A stretch of 64,000 nt of DNA from positions 3,968,001-4,032,000 of the forward strand of contig NZ_CP159534.1 in the NCBI RefSeq assembly GCF_040529335.1. The letters run 5' to 3'. The notes under the pieces were generated by a model. The model saw nothing but the letters and a program-made list of their open reading frames with translations, made no database searches and had not been told where the DNA came from. Of the stretch, positions 20,538 through 28,573 are shown piece by piece (position 1 is the first letter of the stretch; the number at the start of each line of letters is the position of its first letter). Both the position numbers and the translations under genes were made by a program. The DNA comes from Streptomyces sp. HUAS MG91 (GTDB lineage Bacteria > Actinomycetota > Actinomycetes > Streptomycetales > Streptomycetaceae).

Positions 20538-20565
20538 AGCCCCTGGCGCAATAGCGCAAGGGGCT
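20538..20565. other. Hairpin in the purA / lipid-kinase intergenic region
   Basis: AGCCCCTGGCGC (20538-20549) pairs with GCGCAAGGGGCT (20554-20565) apart from a two-base mismatch. It lies about 105 bp upstream of the purA start and 43 bp upstream of the divergent gene. It could be a leader structure in either transcript; no purine riboswitch consensus is visible. Confidence 0.45.
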
Positions 20566-20607
20566 CTTGCACAAAGATGCTACCCGAGGAAGCGAGGCAA
20601 GGCCGAG

Positions 20608-21456
20608 GTGGCGGCGTTGGACCTTCCATCTGACCGTACGGGCGAGGAGCTGTCCCGGCAGTTGCTGGTGATCGTCGACCCGTTCGCCCGGCGCACGGAC
20701 GGGGAGTCCGTGCGGATCGCCAAGGATGTGCTGTGTGCGGGCGCGACGGCCAAGGTGTGCCTGCCGGACGGCCCCGAGGATTTCGCGAAAGCGCTGGCCA
20801 AGCGGGGTGCGCGGCGGCCGGTGGTGGTCGGGGACGACCGCGCCCTGCTGCGCGCGGTGTCGCTGCTGCACCGGGAGCGGGAGCTGTCCGGCGCGGTGCT
20901 GTCGATGGTGCCGGTGGGGGCCGGTGTCGCGCTGGCGCGCTCGCTCGGGGTGCCGTCGGGGGCGGTCGCCGCGGCGCGGGCCGCGCTCTACGGCACGGAG
21001 CGGCGGCTCGATCTGCTGGTCGACGACAGCGACGGGGTGGTGCTCGGCGATCTGCGCATCCCGCCGCTGGCCGAGTCCCCGGCGCCGCCCGGTACCGAGC
21101 GGCCGTGGCTGCGGACGTGCCGTTCGCTGGTGCGCTCGATCGCGGCGCGGCCCGTGCGGCCGGTCCCGGCGGACTCCGGTGCGCCCGCGCGGCTGCGGGT
21201 GGAGGCGGACGGGGTGACCCTGGTCGACCTGGACCAGCCGGTGGAGGGCGTCCGCGTGGGGCCCGCGACCGGGACGGGGCTGGCGCGGGTGGAGGTGCGG
21301 TGTGCGCGGACCGCGGACCTGAGCACCCGGGCCCGGACGGTCACGGTGTCCGGCGAGGACTTCCGCTACCGCTCGGACTCCGTGGCCATCGGGGGGCCGG
21401 TGCGGACGCGGACGTGGACGGTACGGGTGGGGGCGTGGGGGCTGGCGCTTCCGTGA
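20608..21456 (+). CDS. Diacylglycerol kinase catalytic-domain-like protein
   Basis: A 282-residue protein from GTG 20608. The N-terminal part resembles lipid kinases: LLVIVDPFARRTDGES, VVVGDDRALLRAVSLLHR and LSMVPVGAGVALARSLGVP correspond to the NP, GGDGT and P.GTGN.A elements. The canonical GGDGT glycines are replaced by VVGDDRA, so catalytic ability is uncertain. The C-terminal half looks like the beta-sandwich of these enzymes. Could phosphorylate a lipid or be a degenerate paralogue. Confidence 0.65.
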   Translation: MAALDLPSDRTGEELSRQLLVIVDPFARRTDGESVRIAKDVLCAGATAKVCLPDGPEDFAKALAKRGARRPVVVGDDRALLRAVSLLHRERELSGAVLSMVPVGAGVALARSLGVPSGAVAAARAALYGTERRLDLLVDDSDGVVLGDLRIPPLAESPAPPGTERPWLRTCRSLVRSIAARPVRPVPADSGAPARLRVEADGVTLVDLDQPVEGVRVGPATGTGLARVEVRCARTADLSTRARTVTVSGEDFRYRSDSVAIGGPVRTRTWTVRVGAWGLALP

Positions 21457-21486
21457 GCACCGGCCCCCGCGCTCCGCACCCGCGCT

Positions 21487-23907
21487 CTAGCGGCGCCTGA
21501 CCGCGGTCACCAGCAGGGTGCCGAGGGCCACCGCCAGCGAGGCGGCGAAGGCCAGCCACAGGGCCGTCGTGGAGGTACCGGTGTCGGCCAGGTGGTGGCC
21601 GGGGTGCGACGGGCCCGGGGACGGCGTGACCGGCGGGGTCGGGATCCCCGAGGTCACGGACGGGGTCGGGGCCGGCGACGTGGGCGGCTGCGAGGTGGGC
21701 GGCGGGGAGGTCGGCGGCGGTGACGTCGGCGGGGTGGCCGCCCTGAACGTGTTCGTCACGACGACCGAGGCCGTCTCGTCCGTCCGGACCGGGAAGCTCT
21801 CGCCCAGCGTGATCCTCCGCGGTTCCTCGCCCGCCACGGTGAGTACGGCCGAGGTGTCGACCTCGGCGTCGTCGGCGGCGCCGGTGGCGGTCTCCTCCAG
21901 GCGGCACGTGGTGGAGCTGCCGAAGCGGTGCCGCGTGAGGGCGCCCGAGGTGTCGCCCGGGGCGACGTCCAGCGCGTCCTCGGTGCCGTCGGCGCAGCTC
22001 AGGGTGAGGTGCGCGGCACCGGGGCGCAAGGAGGTGTCGCCACTGGTGCGCTTGGTGACGTCGAGGGTGCCCACCTTGACGAAGCGGTTGGTGAACCGGC
22101 AGGTGGGGCGCGGGTCGTCGGCGGTGAGCCGGACCTGCACGGTGCCCCGCGCGGTGTCCACGCCGGACCCGGCGGTGCCGCAGTCGGCGTCGGTCAGCTC
22201 CCAGTGCCCGTCGGCCGTGGGCGGCGGCAGGTACTCCTGGACGGTGTAGTGGGTGCTGTCGTTCACGGTCAGCTCGTCGGCGGCCGGTCCGGTGCCGTCC
22301 TCGGGGTGGGCGGCGGCGGGGACGCCCTCGGTGTCGGTGGTGGCGGTGGAGCGGTAGGTGGTGCCGTCCCTGAGCCGGGCGAGCGGGTGCGCGGTCACGT
22401 CGTAGGCGAAGGTGCCGGTGCCGCCCTCGGTGACCTTCTCGATGTCGATGGCGCCGCCGGGCGTGAACTTGTTGGTGAGCAGGCAGCGCGCGTCGTCCAC
22501 CGAGGCCAGGTCGTACTCGGCGTGCCAGGTCCCGTTCGGGGCGTTCTGCGTCGGGGCGCCCTTGCTGATCGGCACGTCCGTGCCGTTGCAGTTGAGTCCG
22601 GCCAGATCCCAGGTGCCGGTGCCGTCGTCGGCCGGGACCGCCTCGTCGATCGTGTACGTGCCCGGGACCGCGCCGGCCGGGGCCTCGGCCACGGTGACGG
22701 GGACGCCCTCGCGGTGGGTGGTCACCGGGGCGACGGCCACCGGCGGCGAGCCGGGTGGCGTACCGAGGTCGATGTCGAAGGTGCCGGTGCCGCCGACCGA
22801 CTCCTTCTCCAGGAGGGCCTTCCCGCTGGCTCTGGTGTTGGTGTACGTGCAGGTGACGGTGTCGCCCGCGGCCAGTTCCACGGAGGTCGCGCCGACCGAG
22901 TCCGTCCGCACCGCGCTGGTGCCCTCGCCGCCGTCGGACGCGACGGCGGTGCAGCTGGGCCGAGTCGGCGGGTTCCAGCCGCTGTCGGCGGGCACGACCT
23001 CCTTGAACGTCCACGGGGCGCCGCCCGCGCCCCGGACGAACGTGATCTCGTCCTGCTTCTGCGCCGAGGAGTGCAGGACGAAGTCGTTGGTGCCGTCGCC
23101 GTTGGTGTCGGCGTAGGAGACGTTGCCGTCGAAGCGGAAGTCGCTCTCGCCCGCGCTGTCCGGGCCGACCTTCTTGATCACCTTGATGGTGCCGGCGTCC
23201 GGCGGGGGCGTGATCGCGTAGTAGTAGCAGAAGACGTGCCGGGTGCCGGAGGGGAAGGACACGTACTCGACGTTGTCGCCGTTCACGGAGTCCTGCGCGC
23301 AGCGCAGCGCGGCGAATCCGTACTGCTCCTGGAGGCCGTTGAGCGGCTGGGACTTGGTACCGCCCTGCACGACCAGGCCCGAACCGGCCGCGATCTCCTG
23401 GCTGTTGAGGCTGACGGTGACGGCGCCGTCGAGGGTGCGGCCGGTGTCGTTGCCCTGGGCGTCGAGCTCGGGGGTGCTCGCCCTGGTGGTGATGTTCTGG
23501 CGGACCGGGCCGGTGACGGTGCTCAGGTTGAGCGAGGCGGAGGTCTTGCCGGTGAAGCCGGTGCCGGTGGAGAACGTCCAGCCCGGCAGGGGCTCGCACG
23601 GCGGCAGCGGGGTGCCGGCCGCCTCCTTGGCGGCCGAGACCGCCTCTCCGGACGCGTAGTTGGAGTCGGGGCCTAGGTCGCGCAGCGACTCCTGGACGTT
23701 GTTGCGGGCCTTGTTGGCCATCACGTCGGTGTACTGCGGGCACTTGCGGGCCACGAAGGTGACCGACAGCGGGTTCTGCGCCGCCGCGGCGGCTGCCGCC
23801 CGGGCTCCGCTCTGGCCGAGGCCCGCCAGGACGCAGGCGAGCGCCATCAGCGCCCCCAGCGCGGGCCCCGCCCACCGCATGATCACCGACCGGGTCGCCC
23901 CGCGCAT
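21487..23907 (-). CDS. LAXTG-anchored surface protein with DUF5979-like repeats
   Basis: About 806 residues from ATG 23907 (the frame continues to 23979). Order: secretion signal (GPALGALMALACVLAGLGQS...ARAAAAA), an N-terminal Cys-containing domain (to ~250), then several ~100-residue beta modules each opening with a Lys strand such as GTIKVIKKV, KALLEKESVGGTGTF, GAIDIEKVTEGGTGTF and GTLDVTKRTSGDT, a Pro/Thr/Ser stalk (PPTSPPPTS), the sorting motif LADTG, a hydrophobic helix and RRR tail. LAXTG is the class E sortase motif of Streptomyces; the Lys modules suggest isopeptide-stabilised, pilin-like stalk units. No sortase gene is adjacent. Confidence 0.88.
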   Translation of the reverse strand: MRGATRSVIMRWAGPALGALMALACVLAGLGQSGARAAAAAAAQNPLSVTFVARKCPQYTDVMANKARNNVQESLRDLGPDSNYASGEAVSAAKEAAGTPLPPCEPLPGWTFSTGTGFTGKTSASLNLSTVTGPVRQNITTRASTPELDAQGNDTGRTLDGAVTVSLNSQEIAAGSGLVVQGGTKSQPLNGLQEQYGFAALRCAQDSVNGDNVEYVSFPSGTRHVFCYYYAITPPPDAGTIKVIKKVGPDSAGESDFRFDGNVSYADTNGDGTNDFVLHSSAQKQDEITFVRGAGGAPWTFKEVVPADSGWNPPTRPSCTAVASDGGEGTSAVRTDSVGATSVELAAGDTVTCTYTNTRASGKALLEKESVGGTGTFDIDLGTPPGSPPVAVAPVTTHREGVPVTVAEAPAGAVPGTYTIDEAVPADDGTGTWDLAGLNCNGTDVPISKGAPTQNAPNGTWHAEYDLASVDDARCLLTNKFTPGGAIDIEKVTEGGTGTFAYDVTAHPLARLRDGTTYRSTATTDTEGVPAAAHPEDGTGPAADELTVNDSTHYTVQEYLPPPTADGHWELTDADCGTAGSGVDTARGTVQVRLTADDPRPTCRFTNRFVKVGTLDVTKRTSGDTSLRPGAAHLTLSCADGTEDALDVAPGDTSGALTRHRFGSSTTCRLEETATGAADDAEVDTSAVLTVAGEEPRRITLGESFPVRTDETASVVVTNTFRAATPPTSPPPTSPPPTSQPPTSPAPTPSVTSGIPTPPVTPSPGPSHPGHHLADTGTSTTALWLAFAASLAVALGTLLVTAVRRR

Positions 23908-24062
23908 ACGGATCCACCGCCCTACCAGTACGTTCCTATGACTACTGACACATAGGACATATCGGTGCGGACGAACCACTACCTAGGGGACGGGCCGACC
24001 GGGCCTCGGATCGCCCCCGAGGTTCCCCCGGACGGAGGGTCGTACGTCGACTGACGACCGGT

Positions 24063-24110
24063 GGCCGCTTCTCGCGCAGTTCCCACCGGGCCGCGGATGA
24101 ACGACAACCC
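24063..24110. repeat. Degenerate, rearranged copy of the dispersed repeat
   Basis: CTTCTCGCGCAGTTCC (24069-24084) is the reverse half of the repeat core, but it is followed directly by CACCGGGCCGCGGATGAACG, which elsewhere (after 650) sits on the other side of a full core. This looks like a deletion between inverted halves. Confidence 0.55.
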
Positions 24111-24111
24111 G

Positions 24112-24594
24112 TCAGGGCCGCGGCCAGGGCCGCCCGTCCAGCCGCTCGATGGCCCGGTTCAACCGATGCAGCGCGGCGGCGAAATCGGCCACCTCGTCCT
24201 CGCTCCAGTCCTCCATGAGCCCCTCGAGCACCCCGAGATACCGCGCCCGGTCCTCGTCGAGGAACTTCGTGCCCTCCTCGGTGATCCGGAACTTGCGGGC
24301 GATCCCCCCGTCCGGATCCGGGATCCGCTCGACGAGCCCGGCCCGCATCATCGCCGCCGTCTGCCGGTTGAGCGTGGAGGCGTCGAGCCCCGTCGCCTCG
24401 CTGAGCTGACCGATCGACATCGGCCCGACCATCTGGATCCGGGTCAGCAGGATGTAGGCGCTGCGGTCGAGATGCCAGTCGGCGCCCCGGGCGCGCGGGC
24501 CGAACAGGTAGCCGTGCCGACCGAGCAGCATGGTCTCGAACTCGACCTCGCGCGTGGTCTTGTCCTTGCCCGTGCCCTTGCCCACCGCGTCCAC
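24112..24594 (-). CDS. MarR-family regulator
   Basis: About 160 residues from GTG 24594 (AGAAAGG just upstream; the frame is open to 24660). Winged helix with ILLTRIQMVGPMSIGQLSEA, recognition helix DASTLNRQTAAMMRAGLVER and wing DPDGGIARKFRITEEG, followed by C-terminal dimer helices. Divergent from the MFS gene with a strong palindrome between, the classic MarR-efflux arrangement, so it probably represses both genes until a toxic compound binds. Confidence 0.9.
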   Translation of the reverse strand: MDAVGKGTGKDKTTREVEFETMLLGRHGYLFGPRARGADWHLDRSAYILLTRIQMVGPMSIGQLSEATGLDASTLNRQTAAMMRAGLVERIPDPDGGIARKFRITEEGTKFLDEDRARYLGVLEGLMEDWSEDEVADFAAALHRLNRAIERLDGRPWPRP

Positions 24595-24641
24595 CTTCGC
24601 CTTTCTCGCACTGCCCCCGCCCAGCAGGTATATCACGCGAG

Positions 24642-24694
24642 ATGTGCACCATACATACATTGTGCATTATGCATATCAGCTGTACGGTGCACAT
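24642..24694. promoter_or_regulatory. MarR/MFS divergent promoter with inverted repeat
   Basis: ATGTGCACC (24642-24650) and GGTGCACAT (24686-24694) are perfect 9-bp arms framing an AT-rich centre that is unusual in this GC-rich window. Within it TTGTGC (24660-24665) and TACGGT (24683-24688) are spaced 17 bp, a good -35/-10 pair for the MFS gene. The smaller TGCATTATGCA palindrome lies between. Regulator binding here would block the promoter. Confidence 0.65.
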
Positions 24695-24747
24695 GCCTTG
24701 CGCGCACGAAACGCGGAGGGCCCCACCGACAAGGAGCGCTGTCAGTC

Positions 24748-26208
24748 ATGGAAGCAAGCAAGCCCGAAGCCGCGGGCTCCGGGCGCATCGTCGCCGTCCT
24801 CGCGTTCGGCGGCATCGTGGCCTCGATCATGCAGACGCTGGTCGTGCCCCTGCTCGGCGAACTGCCCACGATCCTCGACACCTCCGCGTCGAACGCGACC
24901 TGGGTGGCCACCGTCACCCTGCTCGCCGCCGCCGTGGCCACGCCCATCATGGGCCGCCTCGGCGACCTGTACGGCAAGCGGCGGATGCTGCTCGTCTCGA
25001 CCGTGCCGCTGATCATCGGCTCGGTCGTCGCGGCGCTCTCCACGAACCTGGCGACGATGATCACCGGCCGCGCGCTGCAAGGACTCGGCGTCGGTCTGGT
25101 GCCGCTCGGCATCAGCCTGCTGCGCGACCTCGTACCGCCGGAGAAGCTCGGCACCTCGATCGCCCTGATGAGCGCCTCGCTCGGCATCGGCGGCGCGCTC
25201 GGCCTGCCGTTCGCCTCCGCCATCGCGGACTACGGCAGCTGGCGGGTGCTGTTCTGGGTGTCGGCCGCGCTCGGCGCCGTGATCGCCGTGCTCTACAAGG
25301 TGATCGTGCCGGACACCGAGCAGCGCCGGGAGAGCGTGGGCGGCTTCGACTACGCGGGCGCCGTCGGCCTGGGCGTCGGGCTCGTGGCCCTGCTGCTCGC
25401 CGTGTCCAAGGGCGCCGACTGGGGCTGGGGCAGCGGGACGACGCTGGGGCTGTTCGCCGCCGCCGTCGTGGTCCTCGTCGGCTGGGGCGTGTGGGAACTG
25501 CGCACCGCCGAGCCGATGGTGGACCTGCGCACCACGGCCCGCCCGCAGGTGCTGCTCACCAACGCGGCGTCGGTCGTCGTCGGCTTCGCGATGTACGCCT
25601 CGTCGCTGCTCGTGCCGCAGCTGCTCCAGCTGCCGAAGGCGACCGGCTACGGGCTCGGGCAGTCCATGATGGCGATGGGCCTGTGGATGATGCCGGGCGG
25701 CTTGATGATGATGGCCGTCGCGCCGCTGGGCGGAAAGCTCACCGGCAAGCACGGGCCGAAGCTGACGCTGCTGCTCGGCACGCTCGTGATCGCGGCCGGA
25801 TACGGCGTCTCGGTCTTCCTGATGGGCGCGGCCTGGCAGTTGATGGTCGCGATGTGCGTCATCACGGCCGGTGTCGGACTCGCGTACGGGGCCATGCCCG
25901 CGCTCATCATGGGCGGCGTGCCGCAGTCGGAGACCGCGGCGGCCAACAGCTTCAACACCCTGATGCGCTCCATCGGCACCTCCGTCTCGGCGGCCGTGAT
26001 CGGCGTGGTGCTGGCCCAGATGACCACGAAGCTCGGCCCGGTCACCCTGCCGTCGGAGAACGCGTTCCGCACCGGAATGCTCCTCGGCTGCGGTGTCGCC
26101 GTGGTCGCCGCGCTGATCACGCTGACGATCCCGTACCGCAAGGCGCAGGCCGTCACCGCGACCGAGCCGGCGGCACCGGCGGACCTCGCCCCGTCCCCGC
26201 GCCCCTGA
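24748..26208 (+). CDS. MFS multidrug exporter, DHA2 (EmrB/QacA) type
   Basis: A 486-residue, probably 14-helix permease. Motif A is GRLGDLYGKRRML after helix 2 and motif C-like GIGGALGLPFASAIADYGSW in helix 5 marks drug:proton antiporters. Start ATG with AAGGAGCG seven bases upstream. Transcribed away from the MarR gene and followed by an SDR gene after 107 bp, possibly one regulated unit that modifies and exports a compound. Confidence 0.92.
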   Translation: MEASKPEAAGSGRIVAVLAFGGIVASIMQTLVVPLLGELPTILDTSASNATWVATVTLLAAAVATPIMGRLGDLYGKRRMLLVSTVPLIIGSVVAALSTNLATMITGRALQGLGVGLVPLGISLLRDLVPPEKLGTSIALMSASLGIGGALGLPFASAIADYGSWRVLFWVSAALGAVIAVLYKVIVPDTEQRRESVGGFDYAGAVGLGVGLVALLLAVSKGADWGWGSGTTLGLFAAAVVVLVGWGVWELRTAEPMVDLRTTARPQVLLTNAASVVVGFAMYASSLLVPQLLQLPKATGYGLGQSMMAMGLWMMPGGLMMMAVAPLGGKLTGKHGPKLTLLLGTLVIAAGYGVSVFLMGAAWQLMVAMCVITAGVGLAYGAMPALIMGGVPQSETAAANSFNTLMRSIGTSVSAAVIGVVLAQMTTKLGPVTLPSENAFRTGMLLGCGVAVVAALITLTIPYRKAQAVTATEPAAPADLAPSPRP

Positions 26209-26264
26209 CCCCTCGCCCCCACCCGGCGGCACCGAGCGCCGAAAACCGAGAACCGAAGACCGAG

Positions 26265-26304
26265 CACCAACGCACCAACGCACCAACGCACCAACGCACC
26301 AACA
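26265..26304. repeat. Tandem 8-bp repeat CACCAACG x5
   Basis: Four exact and one terminal imperfect (CACCAACA) copies immediately upstream of the SDR ribosome site (AGGGAGC). Preceded by looser ACCGA(A/G) repeats. Such a unit can vary by slippage and would change the distance between the MFS and SDR genes. Confidence 0.85.
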
Positions 26305-26315
26305 GGGAGCATCAC

Positions 26316-27074
26316 ATGAGCACCGACACCAACCGGGCCGTCGTCGTCACCGGAGCCGGTTCCGGCATCGGGCGGGCCGCCGCGCTCGCCTTCGCCGGGC
26401 AGGGCGACCGGGTCGTCGTCGCCGATCTGAACGCCGAGGCGGCCGCCGCGGTCGTCGCCGAGATCGAGGGCGCGGGCGGCGGCGCCGTCGCCGTCGTCGG
26501 CGACCTGAGCGACCAGAAGGTCGTCGACGAGGTCGTCGCGACGGCGCTGGCGCGGTTCGGCGCGATCGACGTGCTCGTCAACAACGCCGGGATCATGGAC
26601 TCGATGTCGGCCGTCGCCGATGTCACCGACGCCGAGTGGGAGCGGCTGCTGCGGATCAACCTCACGGCGCCGTTCCTGCTGTCCCGGGCCGTGGTGCCGC
26701 ACATGCTGGAGGCCGGGCGGGGCGCGATCGTCTTCACGGCGTCGGAGGCCGCGCTGCGCGGCTCGGCCGCCGGTGCCGCCTACACCGCCGCCAAGCACGG
26801 CATCGTGGGCCTGACCAAGTCGATCGCCGTGATGTACCGGGGCCGGGGCGTCCGGGCCAACGCCATCGCGCCCGGCGGCACGATCACCAACATCCAGCTG
26901 AACGTCGACCCGGAAGCCGCCGGCCCGCAGGCGCTCGGCGCCTACATGGGCAACGTCGGCACCCCGGCCGGGGCCGAGACCCAGGCCGCGGCCATCGTCT
27001 TCCTGGCCTCGGACGCGGCGAGCAACATCAGCGGGGCCGTCCTCCCGGTGGACGGCGGCTGGTCGGCCGTCTGA
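26316..27074 (+). CDS. Short-chain dehydrogenase/reductase (SDR)
   Basis: A 252-residue classical SDR. Cofactor motif TGAGSGIG (residues ~12-19) and Asp at the end of beta2 (VVADLN) favouring NAD(H); NNAG at ~89; catalytic Tyr-Lys in YTAAK (~154-158) with the Ser in FTASEAALRG; C-terminal SGAVLPVDGGW. Substrate unknown. Located between an MFS exporter and a GbsR-like gene. Confidence 0.92.
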   Translation: MSTDTNRAVVVTGAGSGIGRAAALAFAGQGDRVVVADLNAEAAAAVVAEIEGAGGGAVAVVGDLSDQKVVDEVVATALARFGAIDVLVNNAGIMDSMSAVADVTDAEWERLLRINLTAPFLLSRAVVPHMLEAGRGAIVFTASEAALRGSAAGAAYTAAKHGIVGLTKSIAVMYRGRGVRANAIAPGGTITNIQLNVDPEAAGPQALGAYMGNVGTPAGAETQAAAIVFLASDAASNISGAVLPVDGGWSAV

Positions 27075-27085
27075 CCCCGGGCGCG

Positions 27086-27574
27086 CTATCCGTCCAGGCC
27101 GAGCGTCTTGCGGTGCTCCCGCCAGCGCTCCATCATCGCGGTCAGCTCGACCTGGACGAACTCGAAGAAGGCCAGCGTCTCGGCGAGCCGCCGGCCCGCC
27201 GGGGAGTCGGCGCCGATGGTGTCGACTCCCTCGCGCAGGGCGTCCTCCCACCGCTTGAGCACGCTGTCGCGGTTGGTCAGCGCCTCGTACCACTGGTTGT
27301 CGTGCACCCGGAACAGATCCCGGCGCGTCCCCGGCTCGCGCTCCCGGGTGACCATGTGCTGCTGCGTCAGATAGCGCACGGCGCCGGAGACGGCGGCCGG
27401 GCTCACCCGCAGCCGCTCCCCCAGCTCGGCCGAGGTCAGCGCACCGGAGTCGGAGGCGAGCAGCGCCGCGAAGATCCGCGCGGGCATCCGGGCCATGCCG
27501 GCCTCGACCAGCTGCGCCGCGAACCGCTCGACGAAGCGGGCCCGCGCCTGTGCGGCAGCCTCTGCCGTGTCCAT
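27086..27574 (-). CDS. GbsR/MarR-type winged-helix regulator
   Basis: A 162-residue protein: ARIFAALLASDSGALTSAELGERLRVSPAAVSGAVRYLTQ is the GbsR-type winged helix, with basic wing TREREPGTRRDLFRV and a C-terminal helical dimer region. Divergent from the ABC exporter, with a 20-bp palindrome 20 bp before the exporter's ATG. Likely a local repressor of the exporter. Confidence 0.9.
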   Translation of the reverse strand: MDTAEAAAQARARFVERFAAQLVEAGMARMPARIFAALLASDSGALTSAELGERLRVSPAAVSGAVRYLTQQHMVTREREPGTRRDLFRVHDNQWYEALTNRDSVLKRWEDALREGVDTIGADSPAGRRLAETLAFFEFVQVELTAMMERWREHRKTLGLDG

Positions 27575-27638
27575 GTCCCGATCATCTCCCCTGTCCGGCG
27601 TGTCCCGTTCCGCACCCCCGAGTTTATACACTTCCTTA

Positions 27639-27658
27639 ACTTCACAAGTTTGTGAAGT
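27639..27658. promoter_or_regulatory. Operator palindrome ACTTCACAA-GT-TTGTGAAGT
   Basis: Perfect 9-bp arms with a 2-bp centre in the gap between the GbsR-like gene and the ABC transporter genes. Flanks are AT-rich (GTTTATACACTTCCTTAAC), giving promoter -10 candidates for the minus gene. Partial extra half sites (TAACTTC) stand on both sides. Confidence 0.75.
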
Positions 27659-27676
27659 GCGCGTAACTTCGGAAGC

Positions 27677-28573
27677 ATGACGAAGGCCATCACCGTCTCC
27701 GGACTGCACAAGTCGTTCGGCAGGACCCGCGCCCTCGACGGACTCGACCTGGACGTCGAGGCCGGCGAGGTGCACGGCTTCCTCGGGCCGAACGGGGCGG
27801 GGAAGTCGACCACTCTCCGCGTCCTGCTCGGCCTGCTGCGCGCCGACTCCGGAGCCGTGCAGCTGCTCGGCCGCGATCCCTGGGCCGACGCCGTGGAACT
27901 GCACCGCAAGATCGCGTACGTCCCCGGTGACGTGACCCTGTGGCGCAACCTCAGCGGCGGTGAAGTCATCGATCTGTACGGGCGGTTGCGCGGCGGGCTC
28001 GACACCAAGCGCCGGGCCGAGCTCATCGAGCGGTTCGAGCTCGACCCCACCAAGAAGGGCCGCACGTACTCCAAGGGCAACCGGCAGAAGGTCGCGCTCG
28101 TCGCCGCCTTCGCCGCGGCCGGTGCCGACCTGCTCGTCCTCGACGAGCCCACCTCCGGGCTCGACCCGCTGATGGAGGAGGTCTTCCAGTCGTGCGTGGC
28201 GGAGGCCGTCCGCGAGCACGGCCGGACCGTGCTGCTGTCGTCCCACATCCTCAGCGAGGTCGAGGAGTTGTGCGACCGGGTCTCCATCATCAGGAACGGG
28301 CGGACCGTCGAGAGCGGCACCCTCGCCGAGCTGCGGCACCTGACCCGGACCAGCATCACCGCCGAACTGGCGGGCCCGCCGCCCGAGTTGGCCTCCCTCC
28401 CGGGGGTCCACGATCTCGACGTGCAGGGCCGCCGGGTCAGGCTCCAGGTCGACACCGACCGGCTGGACGCCGTACTGCGCTCGCTCACCGGGGCAGGCGT
28501 CCGGTCGCTGACCAGCACGCCGCCGACCCTGGAGGAGCTGTTCCTGCGCCACTACCAGGAGGCCGCGCGATGA
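27677..28573 (+). CDS. ABC transporter ATP-binding protein (DrrA-like)
   Basis: A 298-residue ATPase. Walker [10 protein letters not shown] at ~38-46, signature [11 protein letters not shown] in place of LSGGQ (the KGNRQK variant seen in many exporter ATPases), Walker [15 protein letters not shown]-loop SSHILSEV, and a C-terminal extension ending in EELFLRHY. Its stop overlaps the permease ATG (ATGA). Drives export by the following permease. Confidence 0.94.
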   Translation: MTKAITVSGLHKSFGRTRALDGLDLDVEAGEVHGFLGPNGAGKSTTLRVLLGLLRADSGAVQLLGRDPWADAVELHRKIAYVPGDVTLWRNLSGGEVIDLYGRLRGGLDTKRRAELIERFELDPTKKGRTYSKGNRQKVALVAAFAAAGADLLVLDEPTSGLDPLMEEVFQSCVAEAVREHGRTVLLSSHILSEVEELCDRVSIIRNGRTVESGTLAELRHLTRTSITAELAGPPPELASLPGVHDLDVQGRRVRLQVDTDRLDAVLRSLTGAGVRSLTSTPPTLEELFLRHYQEAAR

